Origin: Candidatus Tetragenococcus pullicola
GTDB lineage: Bacteria; Bacillota; Bacilli; Lactobacillales; Enterococcaceae
Assembly (NCBI GenBank): GCA_019115705.1
Contig: DXDB01000139.1
Span: 1-42,717 of the forward strand
Direction of reading: 5' to 3'
DNA: 42,717 nucleotides
The translations under genes and the position numbers were made by a program. Under the pieces are notes generated by a model. The model saw only the letters and a program-made list of their open reading frames with translations. It made no database searches and was not told where the DNA came from. Within the stretch, counting starts at the first letter, position 1. Every line of letters begins with the position of its first letter. Below are positions 41,911 through 42,717 of the stretch, piece by piece.

Positions 41911-42717
41911 ATGTTTTTAACTGATTTGATGGATAAGCACCAGCAGACGCAACTTCAAATTTTTCATTATTTTTTAGAGCACGAACCCACCCTTTCCAAT
42001 CATGAAGTTGAGAAAATAACCAATGTATCGGTTCCCACATTACAAAGAGAAATAGAGACCTTAAATAGTCAACTTCATCTATACTGTGATCACGCAAGTT
42101 TAAAAAAAACAACTTCTGACCGCTACACGTTAGTTTTGCCTGCTGAGTTTAGTACTTCAGGTTTTTTACATTTTTATCTAGAAGAAACGATAACTTTTCA
42201 AATTTTGGAATATATTTATCAAAAGAAGGAAATTACAATCACTAAGATGGCCTTGGACTTTCAAATAAGTGAAGCGTCATTATTTCGTCAATTAAGAAGA
42301 ATCAATCAATATTTAGAGGAATTTGATTTACAATTTCATAATAAAAAAATTATTGGAAATGAGTGGCAAATACGCATCTTTTTCTTCCAACTATTATGGA
42401 GGGGCTCGTCTCAAAATTCATTGAAACAAAGACTAGTTAAAAGTCGTGTACTCCCATTAATCCATGTCATACAAACTCAATGTTCGCTGTCTTTTTCGGA
42501 AGATAACTATTGGCAATTAGCCCTTTGGTTAGAGATTATGCAACAACGTTTAGATTATCGAGAAAAACAACGTCATGTCCTCTCTTTAAGGGTTTGGGAA
42601 AAAATTATTGCTGACCCTTTCTACCAAACAATCAAAAATATTTTAGCTCGTTATCTAAGTCGTTACGCTCTGAATTGGTCAGAATACGAGGTTATTTATC
42701 TTTATTTATTTTTATTT
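41911..42717 (+). CDS. Mga-like helix-turn-helix transcriptional regulator (partial, cut by window end)
   Basis: The 269 codons present are the N-terminal part of an Mga/AtxA-type regulator of about 480-500 aa. Two helix-turn-helix segments can be seen: T-L-S-N-H-E-V-E-K-I-T-N-V-S-V-P-T-L-Q-R (about 27-46) and I-T-I-T-K-M-A-L-D-F-Q-I-S-E-A-S-L-F-R-Q (about 108-127). The rest is the helical start of the PTS-regulation-like region. Such proteins control virulence, biofilm or sugar genes; its target is unknown. AAAGGGGTGA precedes the ATG. The phosphotransfer (PRD) histidines cannot be assessed because the sequence ends. Confidence 0.8.
   Translation, partial: MFLTDLMDKHQQTQLQIFHYFLEHEPTLSNHEVEKITNVSVPTLQREIETLNSQLHLYCDHASLKKTTSDRYTLVLPAEFSTSGFLHFYLEETITFQILEYIYQKKEITITKMALDFQISEASLFRQLRRINQYLEEFDLQFHNKKIIGNEWQIRIFFFQLLWRGSSQNSLKQRLVKSRVLPLIHVIQTQCSLSFSEDNYWQLALWLEIMQQRLDYREKQRHVLSLRVWEKIIADPFYQTIKNILARYLSRYALNWSEYEVIYLYLFLF

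Overview
The window is an AT-rich piece of chromosome from a low-GC Gram-positive bacterium of the order Lactobacillales. Family Enterococcaceae (Enterococcus, Vagococcus or a relative) is the best guess. The reasons are the order pcrA-ligA-gatCAB-dagK-rlmD, the comEA-comEB-comEC-holA / rpsT arrangement, strong GGAGG ribosome-binding sites, many extended -10 promoters, and a fumarate-type (class 1A) dihydroorotate dehydrogenase. This assignment rests on gene content and style; no search was run. I found no tRNA, rRNA, CRISPR array or intact insertion sequence.

Layout. 1-6.6 kb: the end of pcrA, ligA, then gatC-gatA-gatB-dagK (DNA repair and replication, tRNA-dependent amidation, lipid kinase). 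6.7-8.2 kb: an rRNA m5U methyltransferase with an intrinsic-terminator hairpin in its own leader. 8.2-9.7 kb: a small accessory patch with a dyad element, a truncated orphan gene, a decayed Doc-type toxin and a pRiA4b ORF-3-like gene. 9.8-12.4 kb: two tandem, diverged mgtE-type magnesium channels. 12.7-20.3 kb: small metabolic and hypothetical genes (DUF697 GTPase with a tiny partner, three or so small enzymes, a 43-residue basic protein, HAD phosphatase, DUF1846, NAD(P)-binding protein, GNAT, Tag glycosylase). 20.6-23.8 kb: a secreted LysM-3D cell-wall protein, then the ACT/PFL-family pair and a HAD hydrolase. 23.9-28.7 kb: DNA uptake operon comEA-comEB-comEC with holA, convergent with rpsT. 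29.0-30.8 kb: PiT phosphate transporter plus PhoU-like partner behind a structured leader. 30.9-33.1 kb, minus strand: uppP, a histidine phosphatase and a metallo-beta-lactamase-fold hydrolase. 33.2-36.6 kb: lone holin-like protein, a nuclease-helicase with Fe-S cysteines, and a SufT-like protein. 37.0-42.7 kb: a sugar acetyltransferase, pyrD-GNAT, a two-gene coiled-coil module of unknown function, a methyltransferase, and an Mga-like regulator cut by the window edge.

Most of the window is ordinary core genome. The signals most worth a second look are: (1) a leader RNA for pit that can fold into a complete three-way junction starting at the predicted transcription start and ending in seven U; (2) a terminator between promoter and start codon of the rRNA methyltransferase gene; (3) tandem MgtE proteins whose conserved pore-motif residues are lost in a complementary way; (4) the unrecognised overlapping gene pair at 39.3-41.1 kb; (5) structured non-coding stretches at 8.2, 21.3 and 28.8 kb. 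No convincing wholly new defence or mobile system is visible.
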